Positions 49,798 to 62,954 are shown, counted from the first letter of the stretch. The stretch: DNA of 64,000 nt from Stenotrophomonas acidaminiphila (GCF_001431595.1 NZ_LDJO01000022.1:48021-112020); one strand, 5' to 3'. Program-made: numbers and translations. The notes: generated by a model not told the origin, from the letters alone.

Positions 49798-50586
49798 ATG
49801 AGCCAGAACCCATTGCTGGAAGTCGAGCTTTACGCCTTTGCCAGCAACAGCGCGCAGTTCTATCTGACGCCGCACGAGTTCGATGTCGATCTCGACGGCA
49901 CGCTGTACACCAGCCTGTCCATTGAGCGCAACGAACTGGCGCTGGGTGCCGAAGCCGCAAAGTCGGCGCTGGAACTGAAGCTGCCACCCAATGGCGATCT
50001 GGTTCGCCATCTACTGGCGACCGCGCTGACCGGCGAAACCACCTCGGTTACCTTGCGCCTCGGGCAACGAGATACCTGGGGCGACTACTGGTGGCTGTCG
50101 GGCACGCGCTGGATGGGCCGGGTGCTGGGCGTCGAGATCGACGCCGACGCCGCCCGCATCCGCTGCGAGTCCGCGCAAGTCAGTTTGAAGCGCATCGGCC
50201 TGCGCAGGCTTTACAGCCGCAAGTGCTCCCACGTGCTGTATTCCACTGCCTGCGGAGCGTCGCCGATCACAGCCAGCGCCTTCGTCCTGGAGGTGTATGG
50301 CCGCAGTGTCGAGCTCGATGGTGGTGTGCCGGGTGAGGTCAGCGGCGGCCTGGCCGGTGGCTGGCTGCAAACACCGGAGGGTGCGCGCCACATGATCATC
50401 AGCGACTACGGCAGCGGCGTCGAACTGCTTTATCCAACGGCCCTTGAGCCCGGCACGGAGGTGTTGCTGACCGTCGGCTGTGATCACAGCACGGACACCT
50501 GCCAGGCGCGCTTCAACAACCTCGACAACTACGGCGGCTTTCCCGCCATCCCAAGCAAGAACCCGTTTTCGACGGGCGTGTTCTGA
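49798..50586 (+). CDS. Phage BR0599-family (DUF2163-like) tail protein
   Basis: 262 residues. The N-terminal half has LEVELYAFASNSAQFYLTP and SIERNELALGAEAAKSALEL; the C-terminal half has RLYSRKCSHVLYSTACG and CDHSTDTCQARFNNLDNYGGFP, the Cys-containing signature of BR0599-type proteins. These are baseplate hub-like proteins of siphovirus tails. Confidence 0.82.
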   Translation: MSQNPLLEVELYAFASNSAQFYLTPHEFDVDLDGTLYTSLSIERNELALGAEAAKSALELKLPPNGDLVRHLLATALTGETTSVTLRLGQRDTWGDYWWLSGTRWMGRVLGVEIDADAARIRCESAQVSLKRIGLRRLYSRKCSHVLYSTACGASPITASAFVLEVYGRSVELDGGVPGEVSGGLAGGWLQTPEGARHMIISDYGSGVELLYPTALEPGTEVLLTVGCDHSTDTCQARFNNLDNYGGFPAIPSKNPFSTGVF

Positions 50587-50604
50587 CCCTTCCGGAGAAT
50601 TTCC

Positions 50605-50832
50605 ATGTGGTACCTCGTCGTCATCGTGGTGGCGGCGCTGGTTTCGGTCGCACTCACCCCGAAACCGCCCGAGCCCAAACCAGCGTCCCTGTCTGACGTC
50701 GATGCCCCAACCGCAGAAGAAGGCCGCCCGATTCCCGTCGTATTTGGCTCCGTGCTGCTGCGCGGTGCCAACGTGGTCTGGTACGGCGATCTCGCAGCCG
50801 ATCCGATCCGCAAGAAAGGAGGCAAGAAATGA
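50605..50832 (+). CDS. Small tail-tip protein with N-terminal membrane segment
   Basis: 75 residues: WYLVVIVVAALVSVALTP at the N-terminus, then TAEEGRPIPVVFGSVLLRGANVVWYGD, which resembles the N-terminal part of tail-tip J proteins (RPIPVVFGS). Basic end. Probably an assembly companion of J. Overlaps the next gene by 4 bp. Confidence 0.62.
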   Translation: MWYLVVIVVAALVSVALTPKPPEPKPASLSDVDAPTAEEGRPIPVVFGSVLLRGANVVWYGDLAADPIRKKGGKK

Positions 50833-51035
50833 GCACGGACGGGACCGTCACCATCGACGATGTGCGCGCCGTGGGCCTGTGCGTGAACGGCACGCGCGTC
50901 TGGTTCGCCCGCCACGACCTGGACTTCCGCGCCTTTCTGCGTGACGGCTGCGCGGCCGACACCTTGCTGGCTACCGGCGACGCGATGGCCTTGAGGGTGG
51001 TGGAGCACGCGCGCATCCGGCAGGGGCACGACTGA
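50829..51035 (+). CDS. Small hypothetical tail-region protein
   Basis: 68 residues: TIDDVRAVGLCVNGTRVWFARHDLDFRAFL, then an Ala-rich helix and LRVVEHARIR. Overlaps neighbours on both sides by 4 bp and 1 bp, so it is coupled with J. Function unknown; conserved position in related prophages is my recollection. Confidence 0.6.
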   Translation: MSTDGTVTIDDVRAVGLCVNGTRVWFARHDLDFRAFLRDGCAADTLLATGDAMALRVVEHARIRQGHD

Positions 51036-53308
51036 TGGGCGGCAGCAGCAAAAAGCAAACCGTCGGCTACCGCTACCGGATGGGATTGCACCTGGTGCTG
51101 TGCCAAGGCCCGGTCGATGCCGTGCAGGAGATCCAGATGGGCGACCGCACCGCTTGGGGTGATGCCGACCGTGGGCCGCTGTCCAGCGGGCACGGCCTGA
51201 CCACCCTCAGAATCAACAAGCCCACGCTGTTCGGTGGTGACGAGCGTGAAGGTGGCGTGGTCGGCAACATCGATGTGTTGCCAGGTGGCCCTGGACAGGG
51301 ACGCAACGACTATCTGATGGCGCGCCTCGGCAGCGCCATTCCGGCCTTCCGGGGCGTGCTGTCACTGGTGGCGCGGCAGATCCTGTTCGCCGCCAACAAT
51401 CCCTACATCAAGCCGTGGGCGGTGCGCGTGCGCCGCTTCACGGCAGGCTGGCACGACTCTCCGTGGATGGAGTGGAACGCCGAGGTCCGTGCCTGGGACG
51501 ACGATCAGGGCCGCGAGATCAGTGTCGGCATGAACCCGGCCCACATCCTGGTGCAATGCCTGACCGACCCGCACTGGGGCATGGGCTACCCGCACGACAG
51601 CATCGGCTGGAGCTTCTGGAATGCAGCGTGGGCCCTGTCGGATGAAGGCTTTGGTCTGAATCTGATCTGGACGCGCCAGCAGCCCATCGAGAGCTTCATC
51701 GGCCAGGTCATCGACCACATCGGCGGCATTCTCTATACCGATCCGGAGCAAGGCACGTTCGAGCTCAAGCTGCTGCGCGACGACTACTGGATCGACAGCC
51801 TGCCGCAACTGGGGCCAGACGAGATCGTGCGGCTGGAACGCTTCGAGCGTGCCCAGTGGGGCGAGCTGCCCAACGAACTGACCGTGGTCTACACCGACTG
51901 GCAAACCGGCGGTGACACCACCGTCACCGTGGAAAACCTCGCCGCGATCCAGTTGCAAGGCGGCGTGATCAATCAGCGCCGCGACTACCCGGGCGTCAAC
52001 TACGGGCCGCTGGCCGCACGGCTGGCGCTGCGGGATCTGCGTGCCTTGGGTTCGCCCCTGGCCCGGATGAGTCTGACCGTGGCACGCGACACGCTGGAAC
52101 GCGCGCCGCTGCCGGGTGACGTGTTCCTGCTCAACTGGCCGCGCTTGGGCATCGACCAGATGGTGGTGCGCGTGACCGGCATCGATACCGGCACACTGGG
52201 CTCATCTGAGTGGCGCATCGAGGCGATGGAGGATGTGTTCGGGCTGGATAACGCGGTGCTGGCCCCGCCACCACCGATCATCGACGAACCAACCCTGGAG
52301 CCGCTGCCGCCCGCGCAGATCGTGGCGGTGGAGATTCCGTACTGGGAACTGGCGCGCACCTTGTCGCGTGCTGAGCTGGATTACCTGACCGACACCGATG
52401 CCGCAGTCGGTGCACTGGCCGCTGCCGGTGGTGTGGGGCAACTGAACTGGCTGCTCGCCACCGGTGCGTCCGCAGGCGAGATCGCCAGTGTGGCCAGCGA
52501 GGACTACGCGCCATTGTTCACGCTCGATGCGGCCTTGCCTGCCAGTGAAGCCGATGCCATCGGCGTGCCGGTGACGGCCATCAGCCAGCCGGAAAGGCTG
52601 ACCGTGGGCGACTACGCCTATCTGGTCGATGGCAGCGGTGAAATCCGCGAAGCCGTCGCTGTCCTGGACTTCGATACCACTGCGGCCACGGTTGACCTTG
52701 CACGCGGCGTGCTCGACACCACACCTCATTCGCACACGACTGGAACCCGCCTCATCGGGGTGGGTGAATGGCTGGCATCGGAAGGTGCGGAGCGCGCCCC
52801 AGGCGAGTCGGTGTTCGTAGGCGCGATTCCTCGCACGTCGACCGATCAGGGCGACTCTGTGCTGGCCGCCAATGGCCAGCCGATGGTGCTGATTGGTCGG
52901 CAGTCCTTGCCGTATCCACCCGGTCGCATCCGCCTCAATGGCCAGACTGAGCCTGCCGTTGTGGCCGGTGATCTCACCATCGCGTGGGCCCATCGTGACC
53001 GCACCCAGCAGACCGCCTACCTCGTGCAGCAAGACGAAGGCGATATCGGGCCAGAACTGGGTGTGACCTACACGGTGCACATCCGTAATCGCAACAACGT
53101 GCTGGCGCACACGGAAACGGGGCTGCTCGACACCACCTACGTCTGGACGGCAGCTGCTGCCGCGCTGGATGCCGGTGCATTGGGTGATCGCATCACGGTG
53201 GAAATCAGCGCCGAGCGCGATGGCTTGAGCAGCTGGCAGCCCCAGGTGCGGGTCATGGATCGCGCAGGCTACGGCCTGCGCTGGGGACAGTATTGGGGAG
53301 GTGTGTGA
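51035..53308 (+). CDS. Tail tip / host-specificity protein J (prophage B)
   Basis: 757 residues. GGSSKKQTVGYRYRMGLHLVL is the typical start of short J-type tail-tip proteins; a central hub region (SFIGQVIDHIGGILYTDPEQG) is followed by the TTVTVENLAAIQ strand and then the part duplicated in prophage A. A fibronectin-like region near the C-terminus probably faces the receptor. Overlaps the glycosyltransferase gene by one base. Confidence 0.88.
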   Translation: MGGSSKKQTVGYRYRMGLHLVLCQGPVDAVQEIQMGDRTAWGDADRGPLSSGHGLTTLRINKPTLFGGDEREGGVVGNIDVLPGGPGQGRNDYLMARLGSAIPAFRGVLSLVARQILFAANNPYIKPWAVRVRRFTAGWHDSPWMEWNAEVRAWDDDQGREISVGMNPAHILVQCLTDPHWGMGYPHDSIGWSFWNAAWALSDEGFGLNLIWTRQQPIESFIGQVIDHIGGILYTDPEQGTFELKLLRDDYWIDSLPQLGPDEIVRLERFERAQWGELPNELTVVYTDWQTGGDTTVTVENLAAIQLQGGVINQRRDYPGVNYGPLAARLALRDLRALGSPLARMSLTVARDTLERAPLPGDVFLLNWPRLGIDQMVVRVTGIDTGTLGSSEWRIEAMEDVFGLDNAVLAPPPPIIDEPTLEPLPPAQIVAVEIPYWELARTLSRAELDYLTDTDAAVGALAAAGGVGQLNWLLATGASAGEIASVASEDYAPLFTLDAALPASEADAIGVPVTAISQPERLTVGDYAYLVDGSGEIREAVAVLDFDTTAATVDLARGVLDTTPHSHTTGTRLIGVGEWLASEGAERAPGESVFVGAIPRTSTDQGDSVLAANGQPMVLIGRQSLPYPPGRIRLNGQTEPAVVAGDLTIAWAHRDRTQQTAYLVQQDEGDIGPELGVTYTVHIRNRNNVLAHTETGLLDTTYVWTAAAAALDAGALGDRITVEISAERDGLSSWQPQVRVMDRAGYGLRWGQYWGGV

Positions 53309-53904
53309 TGGAAGCACGTATCGATGTTCATCTGCTTACCCTGAATGAGCCCGCCGAATGGCGGGAGGGCTGCATCGCCAGCCTCGAGGACGCACCGATC
53401 CAGTTGCACGTTTTGCCGGGCATTCCGGGCCGTATCGGGGAAGCACGCGCGGCAGGTTATGCGCAAGGCACGCTGCCGCTGGTGTCCTTCGTCGATCCAG
53501 ACGATCTGTACGAAGCCAGTGCCTTCAGGCAACTGGCCGATGCGTTGGATGCCTGCCCGCAGGCCGTGATGGCCTACACTGACGAGGCACTGACCGACGA
53601 AAACGGCCAGGACATCGCGGTGCGGCGTCTGGCCTACAGCCGTTGGCAGCACGCGAACAGCGCCAGCCACGTACATGGCCTGATCGTGATGCGGCGCTCC
53701 GTCGTCGAAGCCGTGCTCAAGGAAACCACCGACCTCAACAACTTCGCCGACTGGCTGCTGACCCTGCTCGTGGCCAAGCGCGGCGGCGTGCTGTACCTGC
53801 CCATCGTTGGTCGTCATTGGCGACAACACCCGCAGCAAAGCCACCGAACCGGCGATCCGGAAGCCGTCAGGCGTATCCGGCAAGCCGCACCCCTCTGGAG
53901 ATAA
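53308..53904 (+). CDS. Glycosyltransferase family 2-like (GT-A) protein in the tail module
   Basis: 198 residues. VHLLTLNEPAEWREGCIASL followed by LPLVSFVDPDDLYEASA gives the GT-A core with a VDPDD metal-binding motif; IVMRRSVVEAVLKET and the C-terminal Trp/His (VGRHWRQHP) complete a small GT2-like fold. Shorter than most GT2 enzymes (about 250-350). It is coupled to J and absent from the prophage A module. Might modify tail protein or act after lysogeny on surface sugars. Confidence 0.65.
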   Translation: MEARIDVHLLTLNEPAEWREGCIASLEDAPIQLHVLPGIPGRIGEARAAGYAQGTLPLVSFVDPDDLYEASAFRQLADALDACPQAVMAYTDEALTDENGQDIAVRRLAYSRWQHANSASHVHGLIVMRRSVVEAVLKETTDLNNFADWLLTLLVAKRGGVLYLPIVGRHWRQHPQQSHRTGDPEAVRRIRQAAPLWR

Positions 53905-53906
53905 GC

Positions 53907-54257
53907 ATGTCATCGACCGACCCGAACCTTGGACTCACCTACGGCTGGACGCTGGGCGAAAGCGGCTGGGACACCGGCATGGACGCCAACTTGAAGCGCT
54001 TGGGCGCGACGGTGGGCCTGGCTGTCAAAGATCGCGACCTGACCACGCCACCGGCCAGCCCCGCCAACGGTGACCGCTACATCGTGCCTGCTGCCGCCAC
54101 GGGCGTTTGGGCAGGCAAAACCAACCAGATCGCTGTGCGAATTGCCGATGCCTGGGAGTACCACGCGCCCAAGATCGGCTGGCTTTGCTACATCGAGGAC
54201 GAGGCCAAGCTCTCGGCCTACAAACCCGCAGGCTGGAGCGCGGGCATCGCCATCTGA
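53907..54257 (+). CDS. DUF2793-type phage tail protein (copy B)
   Basis: 116 residues, MSSTDPNLGLTYGWTLGESG onward, very similar to 1351-1701. The ATG lies 2 bp after the glycosyltransferase stop. Followed by the same terminator hairpin as in prophage A. Confidence 0.75.
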   Translation: MSSTDPNLGLTYGWTLGESGWDTGMDANLKRLGATVGLAVKDRDLTTPPASPANGDRYIVPAAATGVWAGKTNQIAVRIADAWEYHAPKIGWLCYIEDEAKLSAYKPAGWSAGIAI

Positions 54258-54280
54258 ACTCACTTTTCTGACCCATCAGC

Positions 54281-54304
54281 AACCCGCCCACGAGGCGGGT
54301 TTTG
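54281..54304 (+). terminator. Rho-independent terminator after DUF2793 gene (copy B)
   Basis: AACCCGCC (54281-54288), loop CACGA, GGCGGGTT (54294-54301), then TTGCTTTT. Identical stem and loop to 1725-1747. Confidence 0.8.
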
Positions 54305-54322
54305 CTTTTCTGGAGACCCGCA

Positions 54323-54628
54323 ATGACTGAACCAGAACAACAACCGGCCACGCTCGTAGAGAACATGCTTCTGCTGCGCCGCGAGGACTTCGACGAACTG
54401 CTCGACCGTGCCGCCGAACGCGGAGCCGAGCGCTGCCTTGCCCATCTCGGGCTGGAGAACGGCAGTGCCGCGAAGGACATCCGCGAACTGCGCGATTTGC
54501 TGGAAGCTTGGCGCGATGCACGCAGAACGGCGTGGCAGACCACGATCAAGGTCGTGACCACCGGCATCCTGGCCGCGCTGCTGGTTGGGGCCGCCATCAA
54601 GTTGAAGCTGATGGGAGGCGTGCAATGA
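54323..54628 (+). CDS. DUF6127-like small membrane protein, lysis region (copy B)
   Basis: 101 residues from MTEPEQQPA, close homologue of 1766-2071. One C-terminal membrane segment (TTGILAALLVGAAIKLKL). Overlaps the next gene by 4 bp. The longer frame from 54302 reads through the terminator region and is unlikely. Confidence 0.65.
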   Translation: MTEPEQQPATLVENMLLLRREDFDELLDRAAERGAERCLAHLGLENGSAAKDIRELRDLLEAWRDARRTAWQTTIKVVTTGILAALLVGAAIKLKLMGGVQ

Positions 54629-54852
54629 CCGCCAAGCCGAAGATATGTCTGCTGGACGACTGGCGGCGCGTGTTACGACGGGCCTGGAGCATTCGCTTCT
54701 CCCTGCTGGCCGCTGCTTTCACGGCGGCGGAAGTGGTGGTGCCGCTGTTTGGCGACGTGCTGCCGCGTGGCGCATTCGTGCTGCTGGCCTTCGCCGCCAG
54801 CATCGGCGCGACCGTGGCCCGCATCGTGGCGCAGCCGGAGATGCACCGATGA
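54625..54852 (+). CDS. Small two-segment membrane protein, candidate holin (copy B)
   Basis: 75 residues (MTAKPKICLLDDW), nearly identical in its membrane segments to 2068-2289. 4-bp overlaps with both neighbours. Candidate holin on size, topology and position. Confidence 0.6.
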   Translation: MTAKPKICLLDDWRRVLRRAWSIRFSLLAAAFTAAEVVVPLFGDVLPRGAFVLLAFAASIGATVARIVAQPEMHR

Positions 54853-55349
54853 TCCGGCCACCGCAAAGACGCACCGTGGCCGCGCTGACGCTGTCCGCTG
54901 CCGCGCTGGTCGGCATCGTGCTGCACGAGGGTTACACCGACCGCGCAGTGATCCCGGTCAAGGGCGATGTGCCGACCATCGGCTTTGGCACCACCACCGA
55001 CGTGAAGTTGGGCGACACCACCACGCCGCCGAAGGCGCTGGCTCGGGCGCTCAGCGATGTGCAGCAGTTCGAGGGTGCGCTCAAGCAATGCGTGACCGTG
55101 CCCCTTGCCCAGCACGAGTACGACGCGCTGGTGAGCTTTTCCTACAACGTCGGCAGCCGCGCGTTCTGCCAGTCCACGCTGGTCAGGAAACTCAACGCCG
55201 AGGACTACGCGGGAGCCTGTGCCGAGCTGCTGCGCTGGCGCTTCTTCCAGGGCAAGGACTGCGCGCTGCCCACCAACGCGCGCCTGTGCGGTGGGCTGGC
55301 TACACGGCGAGAAGCCGAATACCGGCAGTGCATCGGGGATGCGTCGTGA
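54849..55349 (+). CDS. Phage lysozyme / SAR endolysin, GH24 family (copy B)
   Basis: 166 residues from MIRPPQRRTV. Catalytic Glu in LHEGYTDRA and VPTIGFGTT as in copy A; N-terminal signal-anchor segment TVAALTLSAAALVGIVL. The GTG of Rz overlaps its stop. Confidence 0.88.
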   Translation: MIRPPQRRTVAALTLSAAALVGIVLHEGYTDRAVIPVKGDVPTIGFGTTTDVKLGDTTTPPKALARALSDVQQFEGALKQCVTVPLAQHEYDALVSFSYNVGSRAFCQSTLVRKLNAEDYAGACAELLRWRFFQGKDCALPTNARLCGGLATRREAEYRQCIGDAS

Positions 55350-55846
55350 CCCTGATTCCGTGGCCGTACCGGCTGCTGGCCCTCGCGGCACTCGGCGTCG
55401 CCCTGGTTGGCTTTGGCTGGATCAAGGGTGCGAGCCACGTCCAAGCGCAATGGGATGCCGCCATCCAGCAACAAGCCCTACAGACCGCCGCCGCCCGCGA
55501 GCGGCACGCACAAGCCACCGTCAAGGTCGTCACCCAGTACGTCGACCGCGTCCGCGTCATCCGCGAGAAGGGCGACACCATCTTCAAGGAGGTTCCCGTC
55601 TATGTGCCCGTTCAAGCTGATGCTGCTTGCACTATCAACCGTGGTTTTGTGCGCTTGCACGACGCTGCCGCCGCCGGTGAGCTGCCCGAGTCCGCCCGAA
55701 ATGCTGATGCGGCCGCCGCAGGCCTTGCGCTCTCTGCCGTCGCCGGGACCGTTGCCGCCAACTACCAGACCTGCCACGAAAACGCCGAGCAACTGAGGGC
55801 GTTGCAGGCGTGGGTCGGGGAGATGAATGCAGCCGCCAAACAGTGA
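55346..55846 (+). CDS. Rz-type inner-membrane spanin subunit (copy B)
   Basis: 166 residues from a GTG overlapping the endolysin TGA. N-terminal membrane segment (PYRLLALAALGVALVGFGW) and a long Ala/Arg/Gln helix. Last gene of prophage B; 42 bp further the convergent type I restriction operon ends. No terminator is evident between them. Confidence 0.8.
   Translation: MTLIPWPYRLLALAALGVALVGFGWIKGASHVQAQWDAAIQQQALQTAAARERHAQATVKVVTQYVDRVRVIREKGDTIFKEVPVYVPVQADAACTINRGFVRLHDAAAAGELPESARNADAAAAGLALSAVAGTVAANYQTCHENAEQLRALQAWVGEMNAAAKQ
55602..55796 (+). CDS. Rz1-type outer-membrane lipoprotein, nested inside Rz (copy B)
   Basis: 64 residues in the +1 frame inside Rz, with AAGGAGG 8-9 bp before the ATG. 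Lipobox-like LCAC followed by a proline-rich body (TTLPPPVSCPSPPEM). Conserved with copy A. Confidence 0.77.
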   Translation: MCPFKLMLLALSTVVLCACTTLPPPVSCPSPPEMLMRPPQALRSLPSPGPLPPTTRPATKTPSN

Positions 55847-55888
55847 CTTGGTGCTGGCCGACTTCTACCTACCCGACGCGCCTCGCCC

Positions 55889-56779
55889 TTACGCCCAGAC
55901 CTCGTCCAGATTCTTCGCCGCCAGCAGCTTCTCCCGCAGCGCGTAGCGCGAAGACTGCATATTGACCTCGCTATTTTCCGGGCGCGGGATCGGGACAATC
56001 GCCGTCGCAGGCCCTTTGAACTTGATCATGTACTTGCCAGTGTCGTTGTAAGGCAGGATGGCCTCGACCTCGGCTATGTGGGTAATGGCAGCGACCGGGG
56101 CAACCTGATAGGCAGCGATGAACTTCAGCTTGGAAATGTGCTTCGCGTTGATTCTCACGGCGAACCAGCAGTTCTCATTCAGGAATCGTTGCTTGAAACC
56201 TTCCTCGCGGGCAGGGACGACGATGGTGTCGAACTTGTCGCTCTCCGACCCCACGGGCTGCACCTGATCGCTCGGGTCTTCCTGCTTCGGCGGCGTGAAG
56301 GCGTTGATGCCGAGCATTGGCAGGATCAGCAACATATCGGCCAGGAACGCTTGCGCCGTGGCCTTGGCCGCAGGGGCCATCGTCGGAGCCGTCGGGTTGT
56401 TCTTGTTCAGCAGAATGGCCCGGTCATGCTTCTTGGCCAGCGCAACCAGCGCCGACTCCAGGTACTGAACTTCGGTCTTTCCGATCTTGTGGTTGCGGTC
56501 GAAGAAGTAGACGCCCCACACCCAACCTTCCTTGTTCGAGACGTGGTTCTTCAACCGGTCGCCGACAGGGTCGGCCTCGCCGATGTAGATCGTCTCTTCA
56601 GCGGCGTTGCCGACAAGGATGTAGATGCCGGCTTGCGAGAAGCCCGGCTCCTGCTTCAACAGATGGAAAAGCTCCTTGTTGAAGACGACCCCGTAGCCCG
56701 ACCAGTTCGACTTGTCGAGGTGACGAATGCCTTCGGGGTCACCAGTCGTGGCAAATAGCGTGATTGAAAACGGCTGCAT
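55889..56779 (-). CDS. GIY-YIG nuclease domain protein, last gene of the hsd operon
   Basis: 296 residues from MQPFSITLF. GIY at 51-53, YIG at 65-67 and Arg75 in GDRLKNH give a GIY-YIG nuclease fold. The C-terminal 150 residues (VNMQSSRYALREKLLAAKN at the end) have a beta-rich part (AEVEAILPYNDTGKYMIKF) of unknown role. It starts 1 bp after the hsdR stop and is clearly part of the operon. Such GIY-YIG proteins often accompany type I systems; whether it restricts modified DNA is open. Confidence 0.78.
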   Translation of the reverse strand: MQPFSITLFATTGDPEGIRHLDKSNWSGYGVVFNKELFHLLKQEPGFSQAGIYILVGNAAEETIYIGEADPVGDRLKNHVSNKEGWVWGVYFFDRNHKIGKTEVQYLESALVALAKKHDRAILLNKNNPTAPTMAPAAKATAQAFLADMLLILPMLGINAFTPPKQEDPSDQVQPVGSESDKFDTIVVPAREEGFKQRFLNENCWFAVRINAKHISKLKFIAAYQVAPVAAITHIAEVEAILPYNDTGKYMIKFKGPATAIVPIPRPENSEVNMQSSRYALREKLLAAKNLDEVWA

Positions 56780-56780
56780 T

Positions 56781-59923
<3,143 letters not shown>

Positions 59924-59924
<1 letters not shown>

Positions 59925-62215
59925 TACGGTTCTCCTTGTTCTTCGATGGGCTGAATCGCCACCAGCTTCAATAGCCCGTCGTAATGCTCACGGTCGACAG
60001 CCATCATCATTTCGAGTGTGTCGCGCAATACCGGTTGGGTTTCTGCGAGCAAAGAAAGATCGTGCCCCGGATCGGCGATTGCGCCAGCATGTGAATACGT
60101 GTTGAGCAACCGGAGGATGCGGGTCTTTTTCGCGCTGTCGAAATCCACCCGCTCGAGTCGTGGGCCGAGATCCCCGCTCATCTCGGGGAAGCGGAAAGCG
60201 AGGAAGGCCTCGATCAATCGGCGCGCGACGTTGGGCAAACCGTAGTGGTGTTCCAGTTGGACAACGTCATTGCGGTGAGCCTCCTCGTAGACGCGCTTGA
60301 ACAGGTACTGGTACTCCGATTCGTGCTTCTCAAGCAGAGGGTCAAGGTGCCCTAGTTCACTAGTGCGCGATCCGTCAGCATGCCTACGAGTGCGGAGCAG
60401 GAAGAACCTACCGGGTCGTCGATCAACTTGGGGGCTTTTCTGCTTTGGCAGATGATGGAACCAGTTCTTCACCAGCCGGAAAAACGAGAAGCTGTGCGTC
60501 AAGATGAAAAGCTGTCCCGCATCCTTGGTGCGGTCCTTCATGTAGCCGAAGGCCGAGAACAACGCGTTGTCATCGAGGCTCGACACCGGGTCATCAATGA
60601 CGACAATCCCATTCTTCAAGTCGAATGCTCTGTCCTGCAACGACTTGAGGAAATAGAGGAATGCAATCGCCGTTCGCTCTCCATCGCTCAAATGCGCTAC
60701 GTACTGGCCGCTGCGGGTCAGCGCGTAGCCGGTGCCTTTCACCTCGAAGCGCAACTCGTCGCGCCCAAGGTAGGCGCATAGCTCTGCAGTCAGCTCGTCA
60801 GCGGGGCGGCGATGTTCGAGGATCGCGCGTTCCAGCTCATTGATCTGCGTTTGGGTTTCTGCCTGCGTAGCCTTTATGCCATCCAGTTCGGCGGTCGCGG
60901 TTTTCACAGCCCCGGAGAGCTGGACAAACTCGGTGTGTGCCTCCGCGACATACGAGGCTTCAAGCTTCTTGCACGCACTGTCGACCGACGCCGTGAACTC
61001 TGCGGAGATGCGGTTGTGCTTCTCCACGATCCCGTTGAATGCGGCGACTGAGTCGGTAATCGAGGAGGGTTTCGCCGTAGCTTGTACCTGCGTGGCGGCG
61101 GGGGCGAACGGCTGATCGCGCTTGGCCTCGACACGTGCGATGAGGGCATCGAGCGCGGCTTGGGTCTCAGACTGCGCCGTCAACACCATCGTGCAGGCTG
61201 ATGGCACTTCGGACGCGAGCGCTTCATAGAAGCGTGAAACGTCGGGCAGCGACAGTGAGGCCGCAGCCTGCTTGGCCGCCTTCAGCTTCGAGAGAAGGGC
61301 GGACAGGTCTTTCTGAAATCCCGCGAAGGCGTCGTTGAAGTGAGCTTCGAGCGCGGCGCGACGCGCTGCCTGAAGCGGCTGCTGGCAGAAGCGGCAGGTG
61401 TCGGAGGCGTGCTCGCCCGAGTGCAGATGAAGCCCTTCTTGCACCCACGCGGCAAGCTTGGCATTGCTGGTCAGTTCATCGAGCGTCTGCGCGACGACGG
61501 AGCGACCGACCAGCGTGTCTACCTCGCTCGTCAACGCATCAAGTTCGATGGATGGCGCGACGACCTTCCCGACAAGGGGCTTTGGCTGGGCGTTCTTTTG
61601 GCTATGGAGCTGTGTTTTCTGCTCGTCGGACAGAGTCGCGGCCGCCGCCTGCTGCGCATCCATTGCTTCAACGGCACGCCTGAAATTTCGCTTGTCGTAA
61701 TTGTTGTAGGTCTGGCTATTCGCAGTGGTCAACAGCTCCTTGATGAGCTTCGCCTTGTCCCTGCAGAAATCGTCCAGCTTCGACTCTGCTCTTGTCTTGT
61801 CGGCCTGAGCAGTCCGCGACTTAATGTCGGTCGTGGTAAGTTCCTTCTTGAGCTGCTCGACCCGTGCCTGCTTCTCGATGCTGTCTTCGCCGAGAAAGTA
61901 GATCGGCGCAATGCCGCCCGTTTGTGACAGGGTGGCATTGATGAAATCCCGGTTGAAGACGCGCACTTGGGGCAGTTGCGCCGAAGCGAAAGCGGAGCCT
62001 GCGACCTTCGTTGTGCCGTCGATCTCCAGTGCCGCTTCACCTTCGAGGAGCGCGGTCTTCTTCTCAACGAGCGAAAGCAGCCATGACAGCGTCGTTTTGC
62101 CGCTGCCGTTCCATCCATAGATGACATTGAACTGCGCAAACGAGTGCAGTTCTGTTGGCCAAGCAAAGTCGCGGAACACTCGGAGCCGTAGCTTGGCGAT
62201 GCGGGTCAACTTCAT
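59924..62215 (-). CDS. RloC-like AAA ATPase with zinc hook (candidate anticodon nuclease)
   Basis: 763 residues. Walker A GWNGSGKT at 35-42, a central coiled coil broken by a zinc-hook-like CRFC (Cys274, Cys277), then ABC signature [11 protein letters not shown] and Walker [14 protein letters not shown]. This is the architecture of RloC. After the ATPase, ARRLIEAF and NTYSHAG supply an R-x3-E ... H pattern like the anticodon-nuclease triad of PrrC/RloC; not verified by alignment. RloC is typically restriction-linked. Overlaps the Abi_C-type gene by 4 bp. Confidence 0.78.
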
Positions 62216-62954
62216 GCTGACTCTCCGTGTCCTTCGACGGGCTCCACAGCCGGAGCAGGCGCGCCGCGCGCAGCGTTCAGCGCTTCAACGTAGGCATCCC
62301 GATCCAGTTGGTAAAGCAAACGGCTGACTTCGATGTTGATGGGCAGCTCATCGCCGCCCGGCAGCAGGAAGCGCAAGGTTGGTGAGTCGCCGTCCTCGGC
62401 GTCCACGGCCAGCCCCACGTGTGCATCGATCAGCGCGTTGTCCTGCGCAAATCGCTCCCACGGTTCGCGGGAGTTGATCGGGTCGAGCTGCGTGTCCAGA
62501 TAGGCCTGATGCAGAAATGCCACGATGGCATCAGCTGCCAAGATTGCCGCGCGCCGGTGATAGACAGTCAGGGCTTGGATGAAGCCGTCTTTTCCATGAC
62601 TGAATGGCCCCGCGTCGTTCCTCAGTACGCGGAGTGACTCTGCCAAGCCGTTGTGGTGCTTGATCAGGTCTGCAAATTTTCTATCCCGAACATCTCCGCG
62701 CCTGAGCACCCGCGTTGCCGCAGACACCCATTCGGTTATCGCCGCCTCGTCCCGAGGTTTCAGGGGTGCCGTTGGATTGTCGAGTTGATCAATGACTACC
62801 CGGCAGACACACTCAACCAGCCCCTTCGCAGCGTCGATCGAAGCGTCACTATCGCTTCCGATGTTTGCTTGCAACGCCTCAAAGGTGTGCTGCAGCATCG
62901 GCGCATCGCGCCAATACTCGCAGGCCTCGCGGATGCCGGGGCACCAATCCAAGG

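Noticed and set aside
48011..49987. 658-codon open frame antisense to the tail-tip genes
   Set aside because: Covers several well-supported tail genes on the other strand and has no recognisable domain; attributed to GC bias.
17600..55888. Attachment sites of prophage B
   Set aside because: I looked for a direct repeat shared by the left edge (17.6-18.4 kb) and the right edge (55.85 kb) and found none by eye, so no att site is claimed.
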